A program made the translations under genes and the position numbers. DNA of 18,370 nucleotides. Source: Comamonadaceae bacterium. Lineage in GTDB: Bacteria > Pseudomonadota > Gammaproteobacteria > Burkholderiales > Burkholderiaceae_C. Shown here piece by piece: positions 7,083 through 16,500 of this stretch. The stretch covers positions 1 to 18,370 of the forward strand of contig CANCCE010000028.1 in the NCBI GenBank assembly GCA_947374505.1. Direction: 5' to 3'. Within the stretch, counting starts at the first letter, position 1, and the number at the start of each line of letters is the position of its first letter. Under the pieces are notes generated by a model that saw nothing but the letters and a program-made list of their open reading frames with translations, searched no databases and was not told where the DNA came from.

Positions 7083-7700
7083 ATGAAACGCATGTCAGCC
7101 ATCAGCCTGCTTCTGGCAGTTGTCGCATTCACCGTTTTCGGCTGTGCAAGTCAGCCACAGGGTCCAGGCTGGGTGACCTTGATTGATGGCGAAAAAGGCT
7201 TGGAAAATTGGAACCAGATTGGCGACGCCAATTGGCGAGCTGAAGCAGGCACGGTCATGGCCGACAAGGGAAAGGGTGGATTTCTCGTGTCTAAAGATAC
7301 ATACAAGGACTTCGTCATCTATGCCGAGTTCTGGGCAGCGACCGATACCAACAGCGGTATCTTTATCCGCGCTGCTAATCCACAAAAAATCGGCTCCGAC
7401 ACGTCCTACGAAGTGAATATCTGGGACCTTCGCCCAGACCCTCAATACGGGACAGGTGGGATCGTCGATGTCGCTGCCGTGCCGGTCCCTATTGCCTACA
7501 AAGCTGGCGAAAAATGGAACACCTATGAGATTACGGCGAAGGGCTCGGAAATGTCAGTCAAGTTGAACGGCGTTGTCACCGCCACCGCACAAAACAGCAG
7601 ATTGTCCAGTGGGCCGTTCGCGCTCCAGTTCGCTCAAGGCGTCAAGGGTGCACCGGGCGGACCGATCAAGTGGCGGAAGGTTCAAATCAAGCCGCTGTAA
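7083..7700 (+). CDS. DUF1080 (3-keto-disaccharide hydrolase-like) lipoprotein
   Basis: A protein of 205 residues starting at an ATG behind AAGGAA. The N-terminus is a lipoprotein signal with VFGC (Cys21), so the protein should be membrane-anchored and face the periplasm. Residues about 29-205 match the DUF1080 pattern: WVTLIDGEKGLENW, then GFLVSKDTYKDFVIYAEFW, then NSGIFIRA, then EVNIWD, then WNTYEITAKGSEMSVKLNGV and a closing GPIKWRKVQIKPL. The fold is a concanavalin-like beta sandwich. Some members hydrolyse 3-keto-glycosides, but many are uncharacterised. No sugar-oxidising partner gene is next to it, so the substrate is unknown. It is convergent with the binding-protein gene, with 20 bases between. 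Confidence 0.88.
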   Translation: MKRMSAISLLLAVVAFTVFGCASQPQGPGWVTLIDGEKGLENWNQIGDANWRAEAGTVMADKGKGGFLVSKDTYKDFVIYAEFWAATDTNSGIFIRAANPQKIGSDTSYEVNIWDLRPDPQYGTGGIVDVAAVPVPIAYKAGEKWNTYEITAKGSEMSVKLNGVVTATAQNSRLSSGPFALQFAQGVKGAPGGPIKWRKVQIKPL

Positions 7701-7720
7701 ACGGAGCGTCGACGGGCAGG

Positions 7721-8728
7721 TTAATCTACCCGGATATTGCCCGCTTTGATCACGGCGCGCCAACGCTCCGTGTCTTCCCTCATCCAAACCGCCATTTCTT
7801 CCGGCGTATTTCCCACCGGCTCAGCACCGACTTCCGAAAACCGATGAACGATTTCCGGTAAGCGCAGAATTTCAGCCACGGTAGCGGAGAGTTTGGCCGC
7901 AATCTCAGGCGGTGTACGCGGCGGGGCCACCAGTGCAAACCAAGCCATGGCGATCATGCCGGGGATCAGTTCATTCAAGGCGGGCAGGTTCGGCATGGAC
8001 GCTTGGCGCGCTGCGCTGGTCACACCCAAAATACGAAGTTTTCCGCTGCGGGCGTAGGCAGAAGCGGCCGCAATATTGCCAAACATCACATTGACGTGAC
8101 CGGCCAGCAGGTCTGCCATGGCCGGAGCATCGCCCTTGTAGGGCACATGCAGCATTTGCAGCCCAGTTTTGAGTTTGAAAAGCTCTGCGGTCAAGTGCGC
8201 TGTTGAACCATTGCCTTGCGACGCATAGCTGATTTTGTCGGGATTGGCTTTGGCATAAGCCATGAATTCCTGCACCGTCTTGACAGGCAAGGACGGATGC
8301 ACCATCAACACGTTGGGAACCAACGCCATGACGGTGACCGGCACAAACTTGGACGGTGCGTAGTTCAGCTTCGGGTACAGGCTGACGTTGATGGACAACG
8401 GTGGCGGTGGCGCCGCCATCAAGGTATAGCCATCGGGCTCGGCATTGAACAGATATTCCGCGGCGATGTTGCCAGCGGCACCGGGCTTGTTTTCAACCAC
8501 GATGGCTTGGCCCAGTCGCTTCGCCAACGGTTCCGCGATCAGCCGTGGAAACAGATCGGCCGTTCCCCCCGGCGGATTGGGCACCACGATACGGATCAGT
8601 TTTTGAGGCCATGCGCCGCCTTGGGCGTGCGAACTTTGCAAGGTCCAGGCAGGTGCCGCCAGCAGGAGGGATGACGCCACAAACTTGCGACGACTGGGGT
8701 GGGTGTTGTTGATGACAGGCAGCGACAT
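7721..8728 (-). CDS. Tripartite tricarboxylate transporter (TctC/Bug) substrate-binding protein
   Basis: A protein of 335 residues from the ATG at 8728, preceded by a purine-rich stretch. An in-frame GTG at 8767 would put 13 charged residues before the signal and is unlikely. The signal peptide has a twin-arginine-like SRRKFV and ends at SHAQ (about residue 36). Family hallmarks are IVVPNPPGGTADLFPRLIAE near the mature start, VVENKPGAAGNIAAE, and YASQGNGSTAHLTAELFK. These periplasmic proteins bind organic acids and are abundant in Burkholderiales; TphC, a relative, binds terephthalate. It is the last gene of the aromatic-degradation operon, so it probably captures the aromatic acid. The membrane subunits are not in the window and may be shared. 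Confidence 0.92.
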   Translation of the reverse strand: MSLPVINNTHPSRRKFVASSLLLAAPAWTLQSSHAQGGAWPQKLIRIVVPNPPGGTADLFPRLIAEPLAKRLGQAIVVENKPGAAGNIAAEYLFNAEPDGYTLMAAPPPPLSINVSLYPKLNYAPSKFVPVTVMALVPNVLMVHPSLPVKTVQEFMAYAKANPDKISYASQGNGSTAHLTAELFKLKTGLQMLHVPYKGDAPAMADLLAGHVNVMFGNIAAASAYARSGKLRILGVTSAARQASMPNLPALNELIPGMIAMAWFALVAPPRTPPEIAAKLSATVAEILRLPEIVHRFSEVGAEPVGNTPEEMAVWMREDTERWRAVIKAGNIRVD

Positions 8729-8783
8729 TTTTGTCTCTTTCTCTTTTAATGGGTCCAGGTCACGCACGAAATGAAGCTCTGCA

Positions 8784-9275
8784 CTACAAAGGAATCACCA
8801 GCAAGGTCTCAATCACGCGCGAGTCGTAGATGAATTTCCGGCTTCTGAATAAAACACCCTCAGCAGTCACTTCGACTCGGTCAAGGCACTGGCCGGTCGA
8901 GTAAATCATCATGTTGCCATCCAAGTCCATGGTGCGCACCACCAGGTAGTTGGACCGCACCGACAAGGCACCGTCTTCCTCGCCAATGATCTGCACGCCC
9001 GAGACCATGTGACGGTAATGGTGCGGTTCATAAATATTGGCAATCCGCATGGACTTGATGCGGTCGCGCAATTGCGCCGCACTGTGGCAGTCAATGACGG
9101 CCATGGGCAATTGACGGTCACTGTTAAAACGCGACGTCACTGTGTAGCGGCCTTGCGGGATCAGCAAATCGCAAATCGCCTCGACACGGTTTTCGTCAAT
9201 GGCACGTGCCCACTCAAAGATCAAATTTTCAACGGCGCGATGGTGGTTTTCGTGAGGCATTGGGTGAGCGTTCAT
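8784..9275 (-). CDS. Aromatic-ring-hydroxylating dioxygenase, beta subunit
   Basis: A protein of 163 residues from the ATG at 9275, which overlaps the TGA of the alpha-subunit gene (ATGA). An upstream in-frame start at 9308 would lie inside the alpha gene and is less likely. The sequence fits the small, structural NTF2-like subunit. It begins with a helix (VENLIFEWARAIDENRVEAICDLLIPQGRY). It continues with HHYRHMVSGVQI and with strands SVRSNYLVVRTM and VLFRSRKFIYDSRVIETLLVIPL. It holds no metal site; it normally stabilises the alpha3beta3 oxygenase. Pairing and coupling with the Rieske alpha gene make the assignment firm. It is TphA3-like in context. Confidence 0.9.
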   Translation of the reverse strand: MNAHPMPHENHHRAVENLIFEWARAIDENRVEAICDLLIPQGRYTVTSRFNSDRQLPMAVIDCHSAAQLRDRIKSMRIANIYEPHHYRHMVSGVQIIGEEDGALSVRSNYLVVRTMDLDGNMMIYSTGQCLDRVEVTAEGVLFRSRKFIYDSRVIETLLVIPL

Positions 9276-10567
9276 CACAGGTCCATATCCTGGCGGTAGT
9301 TGTGCCAAAAATTACGAATAGCGCGTTCAGACAGTTTGCTGGCACCACCGCTGTCAAGCTCCCGTCCGCCCATCTCAATGAAGGACGCGCCACTTTGACC
9401 GTCCGCCATGGCGCGTTGCATCATCTCGCAAACCGCCGCGTCTTCCACCGACACCATGCCTGCCGAACCGGCCAAATTGGCTTGCAACAAGCGCATGCGC
9501 GTGGTTTCTGCGTCATCGTCTTCGAAACCAAAATAAGTCCAGACCAGATCACACTGGCCGGGGCCCTTGGGCAGCAGTTGGCGGGTGGCCAGACTGTTGG
9601 CAATCTGGTGCAACACAAAAGACGGATACGTCGTCAAAATTTGAATGCTGACACCGTCACCAAACTCGTCGCGCCATTTCAAAATACTGGGGTCTTCCAG
9701 TTTCAGGTCGTCATTGTGGGAGCGAAGGTCTGCTGCCGTGGTGTTGAAGTCTTCAGATTTCTTTTCAGTGCCCGCCTTGGTATAAAAATACACATGCCGC
9801 CCCGCACCGTCTAAGACCATGCCCGATTCCTGTGACTGCCGCGACAGGCCAAAAGTGCCATAAAAGGTGTGCAGAATGTTGGCGTGATATGAGTCGCGCG
9901 GGTTCTCGTGATACGCCTTCCAATTCGCATGAATTCGCTGCGTGTCGTAGCCCAGAACCTTGAGCGGCTTGTGCAGCACACGACGAATGCCCGTCGCCAC
10001 ATCGCCAAGCCAATCCTCCAAGGGTTCTGTTTCGTCTGAGAAGGTGGCAAATACCAAGCCGCACAAGGTGGCCACGCGCAGTTTCTGCAGGCCATGCTCG
10101 GCCATGTCGAAGTCCTTGGGCAAACCGCCCTCACCTCGCAAGCCATGGCGAAAGGCCGCATGGGTCAGGTCACCTTTGAGGTTGTAGTTCCACGCATGGT
10201 AGACACAGTTCAGCTTTTTGACGGTTCCAAAAGCTTCACGGCAAACCATGTTGCCGCGGTGCGCGCAGCGGTTGACCATGGCGTTCAACGAGCCGTCTTC
10301 GGCGCGCGTGAGCAAGACCGATGTCTCGCCGATATAGGTTGTTTTGAACGAACCGGGTTCAGGCACTTCAGCCTCAAGGCCCAAGTAGTTCCAGGTCTTG
10401 CCCCGAAAAATAGTCAGCTGTTCTTTCGCGTACACATCCGGGTCGACATAGACCCAATAGGGTGCTCGGGTGAATCCTCCGGTCGGCCATTTTTTCAAGG
10501 CGCGTTGGGCACTGGTTTCAGGGCCGCGTACAACGGCTGTCTGATGATTCGATTCTTCTGGGCACAT
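9275..10567 (-). CDS. Rieske aromatic-ring-hydroxylating dioxygenase, alpha subunit (TphA2-like)
   Basis: A protein of 430 residues from the ATG at 10567. A TTG at 10585, inside the LigA-like stop region, would add six residues and cannot be excluded. The Rieske [2Fe-2S] ligands are Cys101 and His103 (CAHRG) and Cys121 and His124 (CVYH). The mononuclear iron site is His228 and His233 within DSYHANILH, with Asp376 (SVEDAA) as the likely third ligand and Asp225 as the bridging residue. The overall wording (YVDPDVY near the start, FRGKTWNYL, LHKPL, ending FWHNYRQDM) recalls terephthalate dioxygenase TphA2 and salicylate-hydroxylase-type enzymes. It should dihydroxylate an aromatic acid in the cytoplasm. 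The true substrate is unknown, and the needed reductase is not encoded in the window. Confidence 0.92.
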   Translation of the reverse strand: MCPEESNHQTAVVRGPETSAQRALKKWPTGGFTRAPYWVYVDPDVYAKEQLTIFRGKTWNYLGLEAEVPEPGSFKTTYIGETSVLLTRAEDGSLNAMVNRCAHRGNMVCREAFGTVKKLNCVYHAWNYNLKGDLTHAAFRHGLRGEGGLPKDFDMAEHGLQKLRVATLCGLVFATFSDETEPLEDWLGDVATGIRRVLHKPLKVLGYDTQRIHANWKAYHENPRDSYHANILHTFYGTFGLSRQSQESGMVLDGAGRHVYFYTKAGTEKKSEDFNTTAADLRSHNDDLKLEDPSILKWRDEFGDGVSIQILTTYPSFVLHQIANSLATRQLLPKGPGQCDLVWTYFGFEDDDAETTRMRLLQANLAGSAGMVSVEDAAVCEMMQRAMADGQSGASFIEMGGRELDSGGASKLSERAIRNFWHNYRQDMDL

Positions 10568-10581
10568 AAGCAATGGATCTT

Positions 10582-10941
10582 TCAACGTGCGTCCGGCACT
10601 TGTCGGGTTGCCAAAAATTCTTCAAAGGTCTCGCCGCGCATCAGCGCGTAGACCTGCATGTTGGTGACTTTCATGACCCGTGCAAATTTTTCGAGGACAA
10701 AAAAATTGGCTCCGTTGCGTACCAAGCCAAGCCAGTCACAAGTTCGTATCAACTCTTTTTCAAGCTCATTCAGGCCGGATTCCGTCAGCACAGCTTCCGG
10801 GTCCGCCACGAAACGGGCGCGCCATTCAGCACCAATCATGTTCCAAAAAAACCGGTTCAAGCGCAGGGCTTTGTGGCTGGTCTCAATGTCAAAAACATAA
10901 GTCCCCGGAATGTCGCTCATGCCCATCAGTTGAGGGTTCAT
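10582..10941 (-). CDS. LigA-type alpha subunit of a protocatechuate 4,5-dioxygenase-like enzyme
   Basis: A protein of 119 residues whose ATG overlaps the stop of the LigB-like gene (ATGA). It matches the small helical LigA subunit: IPGTYVFDIETSHKALRLNRFFWNM, then FVADPEAVLTESGLNELEKELI and DWLGLVRNGANFFVLEKFARVM. In the LigAB enzyme this subunit caps the active site that lies in LigB. In the classical ligAB and pmdAB operons the alpha gene comes first; here it follows the beta gene. It is followed directly by the Rieske alpha gene, so the four oxygenase genes form one transcription unit. Confidence 0.9.
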   Translation of the reverse strand: MNPQLMGMSDIPGTYVFDIETSHKALRLNRFFWNMIGAEWRARFVADPEAVLTESGLNELEKELIRTCDWLGLVRNGANFFVLEKFARVMKVTNMQVYALMRGETFEEFLATRQVPDAR

Positions 10942-11795
10942 GCGCCAGCCTCCGACTCAACACCTTCTTCGTACAGCACAACCGTCATCGCGGTGGTGGT
11001 GGCCAGATAGTAGTTCTGGTGGAGTTTCCGAATCGGGCCGCCCAATGCACCGCGCATGGCCAGCCACATGATTTGCTCAACGCTCTCCGCGCCGCCCAAA
11101 CGCACAAAGTCGGTGTGGGTCATTTTGGTGAGTTGTTCCGGGTCGTGCTGCAGCAACTCCAAAAACTGCATGTCCCATTCTGTGTTGTTGAAACCGGTTC
11201 GCTCGCCGTGGATCTGGTGGGACAAGCCCCCGGTGCCGACGACAACCACCCGCAAATCTTCAGGGTACGACTCAATCGCGCGCCTCACCGCCTGCCCCAA
11301 ACGGTAGCAACGGCGTGCGGTGGGCAGCGGGTACTGAAGCACATTGATGGCGATGGGCACCACCGTCCCCGGCCAGTCCGGTTGATGCGGCCACAGCAAA
11401 GGCAGCGGTGAGGCGACACCATGGTCAATCGGTTTGTCTTGAAATACCGTCAGGTCAAACTCGTCGTTGACCAGGCTCTGCGCGATGTGCGCTTGCAGCT
11501 TCACATCGCCGCGAATCGGCGGCAGATCACGCAGGCCAGCCCCTTCGTCAGCCACCTGAAATTGCTCACCGACGCCGAGTGCGAAGGTGGGGTACATGTC
11601 GAAGAAAAAAGTGGTTCCATGGTCGTTGTAGAAGAAGACCAAGACATCGGCCTTCTGCGCTTCCAGCCAAGCGGCGACTGGCTTGTAGCCGTCAAACAGC
11701 GGAGCCCAAGCGGGCTCGTTCTGCCGACCCTTGTCGTAGGCCACACCAATCGTAGGAACGTGTGAGGTGCCAATGCCACCTATGATTTTTGCCAT
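10938..11795 (-). CDS. LigB-type catalytic subunit of a protocatechuate 4,5-dioxygenase-like class III extradiol dioxygenase
   Basis: A protein of 285 residues. Iron ligands line up with Sphingobium LigB: His12 (GTSHVP), His59 (YNDHG) and Glu240 (ESVEQIMW). The proposed catalytic histidines are also present: His125 (IDHGVASPL) and His193 (GGLSHQIHG). It should open the ring of a catecholic acid such as protocatechuate by meta cleavage. The substrate could also be gallate or another carboxylated catechol, but known gallate dioxygenases are usually single fused chains. It is the first gene of the aromatic operon. Only 27 bases separate it from the gene upstream, so its promoter lies within or above that gene. 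Confidence 0.92.
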   Translation of the reverse strand: MAKIIGGIGTSHVPTIGVAYDKGRQNEPAWAPLFDGYKPVAAWLEAQKADVLVFFYNDHGTTFFFDMYPTFALGVGEQFQVADEGAGLRDLPPIRGDVKLQAHIAQSLVNDEFDLTVFQDKPIDHGVASPLPLLWPHQPDWPGTVVPIAINVLQYPLPTARRCYRLGQAVRRAIESYPEDLRVVVVGTGGLSHQIHGERTGFNNTEWDMQFLELLQHDPEQLTKMTHTDFVRLGGAESVEQIMWLAMRGALGGPIRKLHQNYYLATTTAMTVVLYEEGVESEAGA

Positions 11796-11822
11796 TATTT
11801 GTCTTGCTATCGATGAGAATAT

Positions 11823-12113
11823 TTACAAAGGCTGACGCAGTAACTCTTCAATGGCCGTCGTTGAATTTTCGGCATGTTCGGCAATTTGCGCAGACATCAA
11901 TGCCAACGAGGCCAGCGGGTAGGTGCCGCTGATGACGCTTTTATAAGCGATCTCGGCACCCAGCGCGTCTTGGCCTAGTCCGTCCACTGCAGCATTAATG
12001 CATTCTTCAATGCTCGACAGGCCGGCGTCGGCGTACAGGTCTTCGCCCTCATACGTGACGCGGTAATCAAAGCTGCCTTTTTCAAACTGGTCAATGTGAA
12101 AGCGAACAATCAT
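11823..12113 (-). CDS. Small acidic protein of unknown function
   Basis: A protein of 96 residues whose ATG overlaps the TGA of the upstream flavoprotein gene (ATGA). I recognise no family. It opens with an amphipathic beta stretch (MIVRFHIDQFEKGSFDYRV, YEGEDLYADAGLSS) and continues with helices (IEECINAAVDGLG, LASLALMSAQIAEHAEN, AIEELLRQ). It has no cysteines other than Cys39, no signal peptide and no membrane segment, so it is cytoplasmic. It lies just ahead of the extradiol dioxygenase operon and is probably transcribed with both neighbours. Its position does not show which of them it works with. Confidence 0.7.
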   Translation of the reverse strand: MIVRFHIDQFEKGSFDYRVTYEGEDLYADAGLSSIEECINAAVDGLGQDALGAEIAYKSVISGTYPLASLALMSAQIAEHAENSTTAIEELLRQPL

Positions 12114-13456
12114 GATGTGATCCCGAAGTGTCGTAAAACGCCCTGCCCGGCCTTGCGGCCACTGGCAAAGCAGGCGGTCATCAGGTAGCCGCCGGTGGGC
12201 GCTTCCCAGTCGAGCATTTCACCGGCACAAAAAATGGCGCCGCTAGCTGGCTGAGGGGCTTTGATTTTCAGATCTGCGTCCACTGCATCAAAGGACACGC
12301 CGCCCGCACTGCTGATGGCTTCGTCGATCGGCCGTGTCCGGACCACCGTGATCGGCAGCGCCTTGATGGCGGCGGCCAATTTGGTGGGGTCTGACATGGC
12401 GTCTTTGTCCAGCAACTCATGAAGAATCCCGGCCTTGATACCTTCCAGACCCAGTCGACTTTTCAGATGACTCGACAGCGAACGCGAACCGCGCGGATGA
12501 CGAACTTCCGTCAACACCTGCTGAGCCGACTTGTCGGGCAGCAGGTCGAGCGTGAAAGTGGCGCTGCCCGTGCGCTCAATATCGTCACGCAAAAAACTGG
12601 ATGCGGCGTAAACCAAACTGCCCTCAACACCGGTCGCCGTGGCCACAAATTCACCGCGACGGCTGAACTGTCGGCCCAGCGAATCAGTGAGATCAATCGC
12701 CACCGACTTGAACGGCTGACCGGCAAAACGGCTGGCGAAATACGCTGACCAGCCAGAGCTTGAAGACTCAGTACCAACAGACCCAGCCAACCCAACGGGT
12801 CGTGCAGCCACATCAAAACCGCAATTCGACGGCCGCAACGGCAGCACCTCAATACCGCGCTGCGCCAACAACGGCACCCAAGCACCGTCAGAGCCCAGAC
12901 GAGACCAACTGCCGCCACCAAGGGCCAATATCACGGCATCAACCTGCACCGATTGCTCACCCGATGGCGTTAAAAAACGGAGCGCGCCGTTGTCGGCCCA
13001 GCCGAGCCAGCGATGCCGCATGGAGAACTGAACGCCCGACGCCCGCAACCGATGCAACCAGCTGCGCAGCAAAGGCGCGGCCTTCATGTCTTTCGGAAAA
13101 ACCCGACCCGAACTGCCGACAAAGGTGTCCACACCCAAGCCTTCGGCCCACTGGCGCACCTCAGCACCACCGAGGTTGGACAGCAAGGGCTCGAGCGAGG
13201 CGGCGCGGTCGCCGTAGCGAGGGTTGAAAGTGGCGGGCGGCTCAGAATGGGTGAGGTTCAAGCCACCTTTGCCGGCCAGCAAAAATTTCCGGCCGACCGA
13301 TGGCATGGCGTCAAACACATGCACCGAGATCGCCGAACCGGCGTTCGACAAAATTTCAGCGGCCATCAGGCCCGCAGGACCGCCACCAATGACAGCCACG
13401 CGACGGCGAGCGGGTTCGGTTGACAAGGAAGGTGTGTTGCTCAAGAAAAAGTCCAT
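12110..13456 (-). CDS. YhiN/HI0933-family FAD flavoprotein
   Basis: A protein of 448 residues from the ATG at 13456; a TTG at 13465 is a weaker choice. The N-terminal FAD-binding Rossmann motif is VAVIGGGPAGLMAA (about residues 20-33). It is followed by the family signature GRKFLLAGKGGLNLTHSE (about 60-77). A second FAD contact is at VILALGGGSWSRLGSDG. The C-terminal signature GAIFCAGEMLDWEAPTGGYLM, followed by ACFASG, closes the FAD site. It is closest in pattern to the PP_4765-type branch of this group. These proteins are predicted oxidoreductases, and the cellular substrate is not established for most of them. The gene lies 57 bases after the AddA-like gene and overlaps the small unknown gene downstream. 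Confidence 0.9.
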   Translation of the reverse strand: MDFFLSNTPSLSTEPARRRVAVIGGGPAGLMAAEILSNAGSAISVHVFDAMPSVGRKFLLAGKGGLNLTHSEPPATFNPRYGDRAASLEPLLSNLGGAEVRQWAEGLGVDTFVGSSGRVFPKDMKAAPLLRSWLHRLRASGVQFSMRHRWLGWADNGALRFLTPSGEQSVQVDAVILALGGGSWSRLGSDGAWVPLLAQRGIEVLPLRPSNCGFDVAARPVGLAGSVGTESSSSGWSAYFASRFAGQPFKSVAIDLTDSLGRQFSRRGEFVATATGVEGSLVYAASSFLRDDIERTGSATFTLDLLPDKSAQQVLTEVRHPRGSRSLSSHLKSRLGLEGIKAGILHELLDKDAMSDPTKLAAAIKALPITVVRTRPIDEAISSAGGVSFDAVDADLKIKAPQPASGAIFCAGEMLDWEAPTGGYLMTACFASGRKAGQGVLRHFGITS

Positions 13457-13513
13457 CCGCGCCAAGCAGCCATCAGTGAGGAATCAGGCGGCCCTTGGAG
13501 CAAACCTGAATTA

Positions 13514-16500
13514 TTACAGTTCCACTTCAAGCATCTTCCCCTGCGCCGTCAAAAAAGCAGCTTTGACGGCCTCCCCGGGGTAAACCGCTTGCACCGCAGC
13601 ACAGTAAGTCAGCATTTGCGCGCGCAGCTCTGGCAGGTCTTGCGGCGCCGCATTTGACTTGTAGTCAAGCACCCACCAATGACCTGCGTGCCCCGGGTCT
13701 TTTCGCTGCACCAAGCGGTCCAAGCGCAGGCTTTGCCCCTTGTAAGCCAGCTCGACCTCGTTGCCCTGCCAGTTGACGACAGCTGGGTTCCACGCCCACG
13801 CGCCAGCGCCAGCCAACACCGCTTTGGCACCAGCCAAGGCCGCATGCGCTTGCGCCACATCCAACCGAAACTCACGCGTGATGGCCCGCACATGTTGCTC
13901 AGACATCGCTCCCCATTCGAGCAAGCGATGCATCGCCTGACCGGTTCGCGAGGCGGCTGAATCAGCCGCCGGTTTGGCGATAACCACGGGCAGCAAAGGC
14001 GCGGGCGGCAGCTCAGGAAAGTCGACCACTGAGGCGACCGCGAGCTCTGTCAGCACCGGCTTCAGGGCCGGTTGCGGCCACTCTGCGGCTAGCGCATGCA
14101 GCCTAAGCCACCAGCTGCCCGGGGCGTTGCGGTGCGGCTCGATCGACGACATCGCCAGCGTTGTCTTGGCCCGCGTCAAGGCGACATACAAAGCGTTGAG
14201 TTCTTCGCGATGACGCTCGTCTTTTTCGGCTTGCAAGGCATCGGCACAGCAAGCCGGCGGACGGCTTTCGCTGACCAGAAAAACGAAGCGATGTGGCACG
14301 GCAGATTCGCCCGGCCAGTCAACCAGCACGCCCATGCTGTCGGCGCTGCGCGGCGGCGTGTCGGTGTCCAGCAGCAGCACGGCGTCGGCCTCCAGCCCCT
14401 TGGCACCATGGATGGTCAAGAGCCGCACCGCCTCTTGGCTGACGGTTGCCGGCGCTTGAATGCCGCCAGCTTTGAGCGCCCGCACCAAGGCGTACGGCGT
14501 GGTGTAGCGACCGCCATCGACTTGCAAGGTCACCGACAGCAAGGCGCGCAAGTTGGCCAGCACGGCCACGCGCTGCGCGTCAGGTGCAGCAGCGGCAAAG
14601 CGCGCCAACACATCGCCGTCGTCGTAAATGGATTGCAGCGCATCATGCGGTGGCAGCGTGTCCAGCCAACTCTTCCAGCGCGCCAATTGCAGCGCAACAC
14701 CGCTCAAGCTTTTGGCCTCGGTAGTTTGCAGTTCTGCCAACGGACTCGAGACATCGTCTTGCAGCAGCTGGTACCAAGGTTGGCTCAGTCGGCGCTGCGC
14801 CAAAGCCAGCTGGACCAGCGCTGTGTCATCAACGCCAAACAGCGGCGAGCGCAAAGCCCGCGCCAACGACAAATCGTGTTGCGGCGAGACCAACGCATCC
14901 AACAACGCCACGATGTCTTGCACTTCGCAGCAGTCAATCAAGGCGATTTTTTCGCCGATCTGCGCGGGAATATTGAGCGCGCGCAATTCGTTTTGCAAAG
15001 GCAACAAGCCCGCGCGTTTGCGCGACAGCACCATGATGTTGGCGGGCTTGAGGGTGGCTGTCGTGAGCTGCGAGGCAATCCACGCGGCGGCTTGACGCGC
15101 TTCCAGCGTGCGCAGCGTTTCTTCAGGAACTTCGCGGGGCTGCGTCAGGCTGTCGCGCCAATTGACAGGCCCTGCATCGGCAGATTTTTCAACTTTGACA
15201 CGCATGATCGGCGGCAAGCGTCCAACCGCCCCCAACTGCGTGGAGTCCGTACTGTGCGCACGAAATCCTTCGTAGCCGTCGACTTCAACGGCTTGCGCCA
15301 TGGCCGCGTTAACGGCGCTGATGACGCCTTGCGCATTGCGCCGGGTGTGGTCGCAACTCAGCAAGTCACCGCCCAAACCGTTCTGCACAAAGGCTTGCGC
15401 CGCCCGAAACACCTGCGGTTCGGCCCGCCGAAATCGATAAATACTTTGCTTCGGGTCACCGACGATGAAAACGCTGGGCGCTTGCCCGGCACCGGCGTAG
15501 CTGCCCAGCCAAGCCAACAGCGCCTGCCACTGCAAGGGATTGGTGTCTTGAAATTCATCGATCAACAGATGGCGCACGCGGGCATCGAGTTTTTCTTGCA
15601 CCCAGCCCGACAACACCGGGTCACCCAGCATGACCAGCGCGGCGCGCTCAACGTCGTTCATGTCAACCCAACCGCGCTCACGCTTGAGCTCTGCGAACTC
15701 GGCCATCAGCAAGCGCGTCAAGCGCGCCATGCGCTGCTGGTAGGCCCAAGCCTCGTGCTGATGGCGGGCTGCAGCCACGGCCAACAAGAGTTCTTGGGCT
15801 TCCCGCACCGTGCTGATGCCGACTATTTTTTCGCCAAACTTGCGGGCTTTGCCGTCGGCCGTCAGCAAGGCCAAGTACACAGCGCCGCGGTCACCAGCAG
15901 TCAAGGCGCGCTCCAGCTCAACGCCTTTGGCCGAAAAAGTCACTGCTGACGCACGCCCCAAAGCGATGGCTGCATCAACCAGCAGTTGGTGTGCCGGCCC
16001 GGCGCTAAAAGCATCTTCCGGTTCCGCTAGAGCAGCGAAATCCGGGAATTGCTCGCCGAAAGTTTTCACTGATTCATTGGTCACGCCGGCCGCATCGGCC
16101 AGTGCGAACTCGACCCGTTTGTCGAGCGCCGCTTGCAGGGCTTTGTCGGTTTGCGAGCGGCCATAGGCAAAGACGACAGCTTCGAAGTCTGACTTTAACG
16201 CCGGGTTGTTAACCAGGGCTTGGTAAAAGCGCCGCCAGACCAGTGCGCGGGCTTGGCTGTCGTCTTCCAGCAAGTCGTAGTTGACCGGCAAGCCCAGGCT
16301 TTGCAAGACCGCCACCGGGGCGCTGCGCAACAAGGCCGCGAACCAGCCGTGAAAGGTACGGATTTGCACCGACCGGCCGGTGGCCAACATGCTCACATAC
16401 AAGCCCTGAAGCTGGGTTGCCAAGCGCGACGCCGTGGCCTCGTCGTGCAAGCCCGGAACACCGCGGATCTGCAATTCGTGCAGCAACTTGGCCAGGTCTG

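Noticed and set aside
7701..7720. Shared terminator between the convergent DUF1080 and TctC-type genes
   Set aside because: The 20-base gap contains only a short GTCGAC palindrome and no stable hairpin or T-run.
8729..8767. GTG at 8767 as the start of the TctC-type protein
   Set aside because: It would place a charged extension before the signal peptide. The ATG at 8728 follows a purine-rich stretch and gives a normal signal peptide.
10094..11411. Plus-strand open frames opposite the Rieske alpha and LigAB-like genes
   Set aside because: They show no domain, no ribosome binding site and low-complexity composition. The minus strand is fully explained by known enzyme families.
13457..13513. 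Imperfect stem (TCAGG/CCTGA) as a terminator between the AddA-like and flavoprotein genes
   Set aside because: The stem is only five base pairs with a 16-base loop and no T-run.
14096..15949. Very long open frame (617 codons) on the plus strand opposite the AddA-like gene
   Set aside because: It is a by-product of the high GC content of the true gene. Its product is Arg/Gln/His-rich with no recognisable domain, while the minus-strand frame carries all the helicase motifs.
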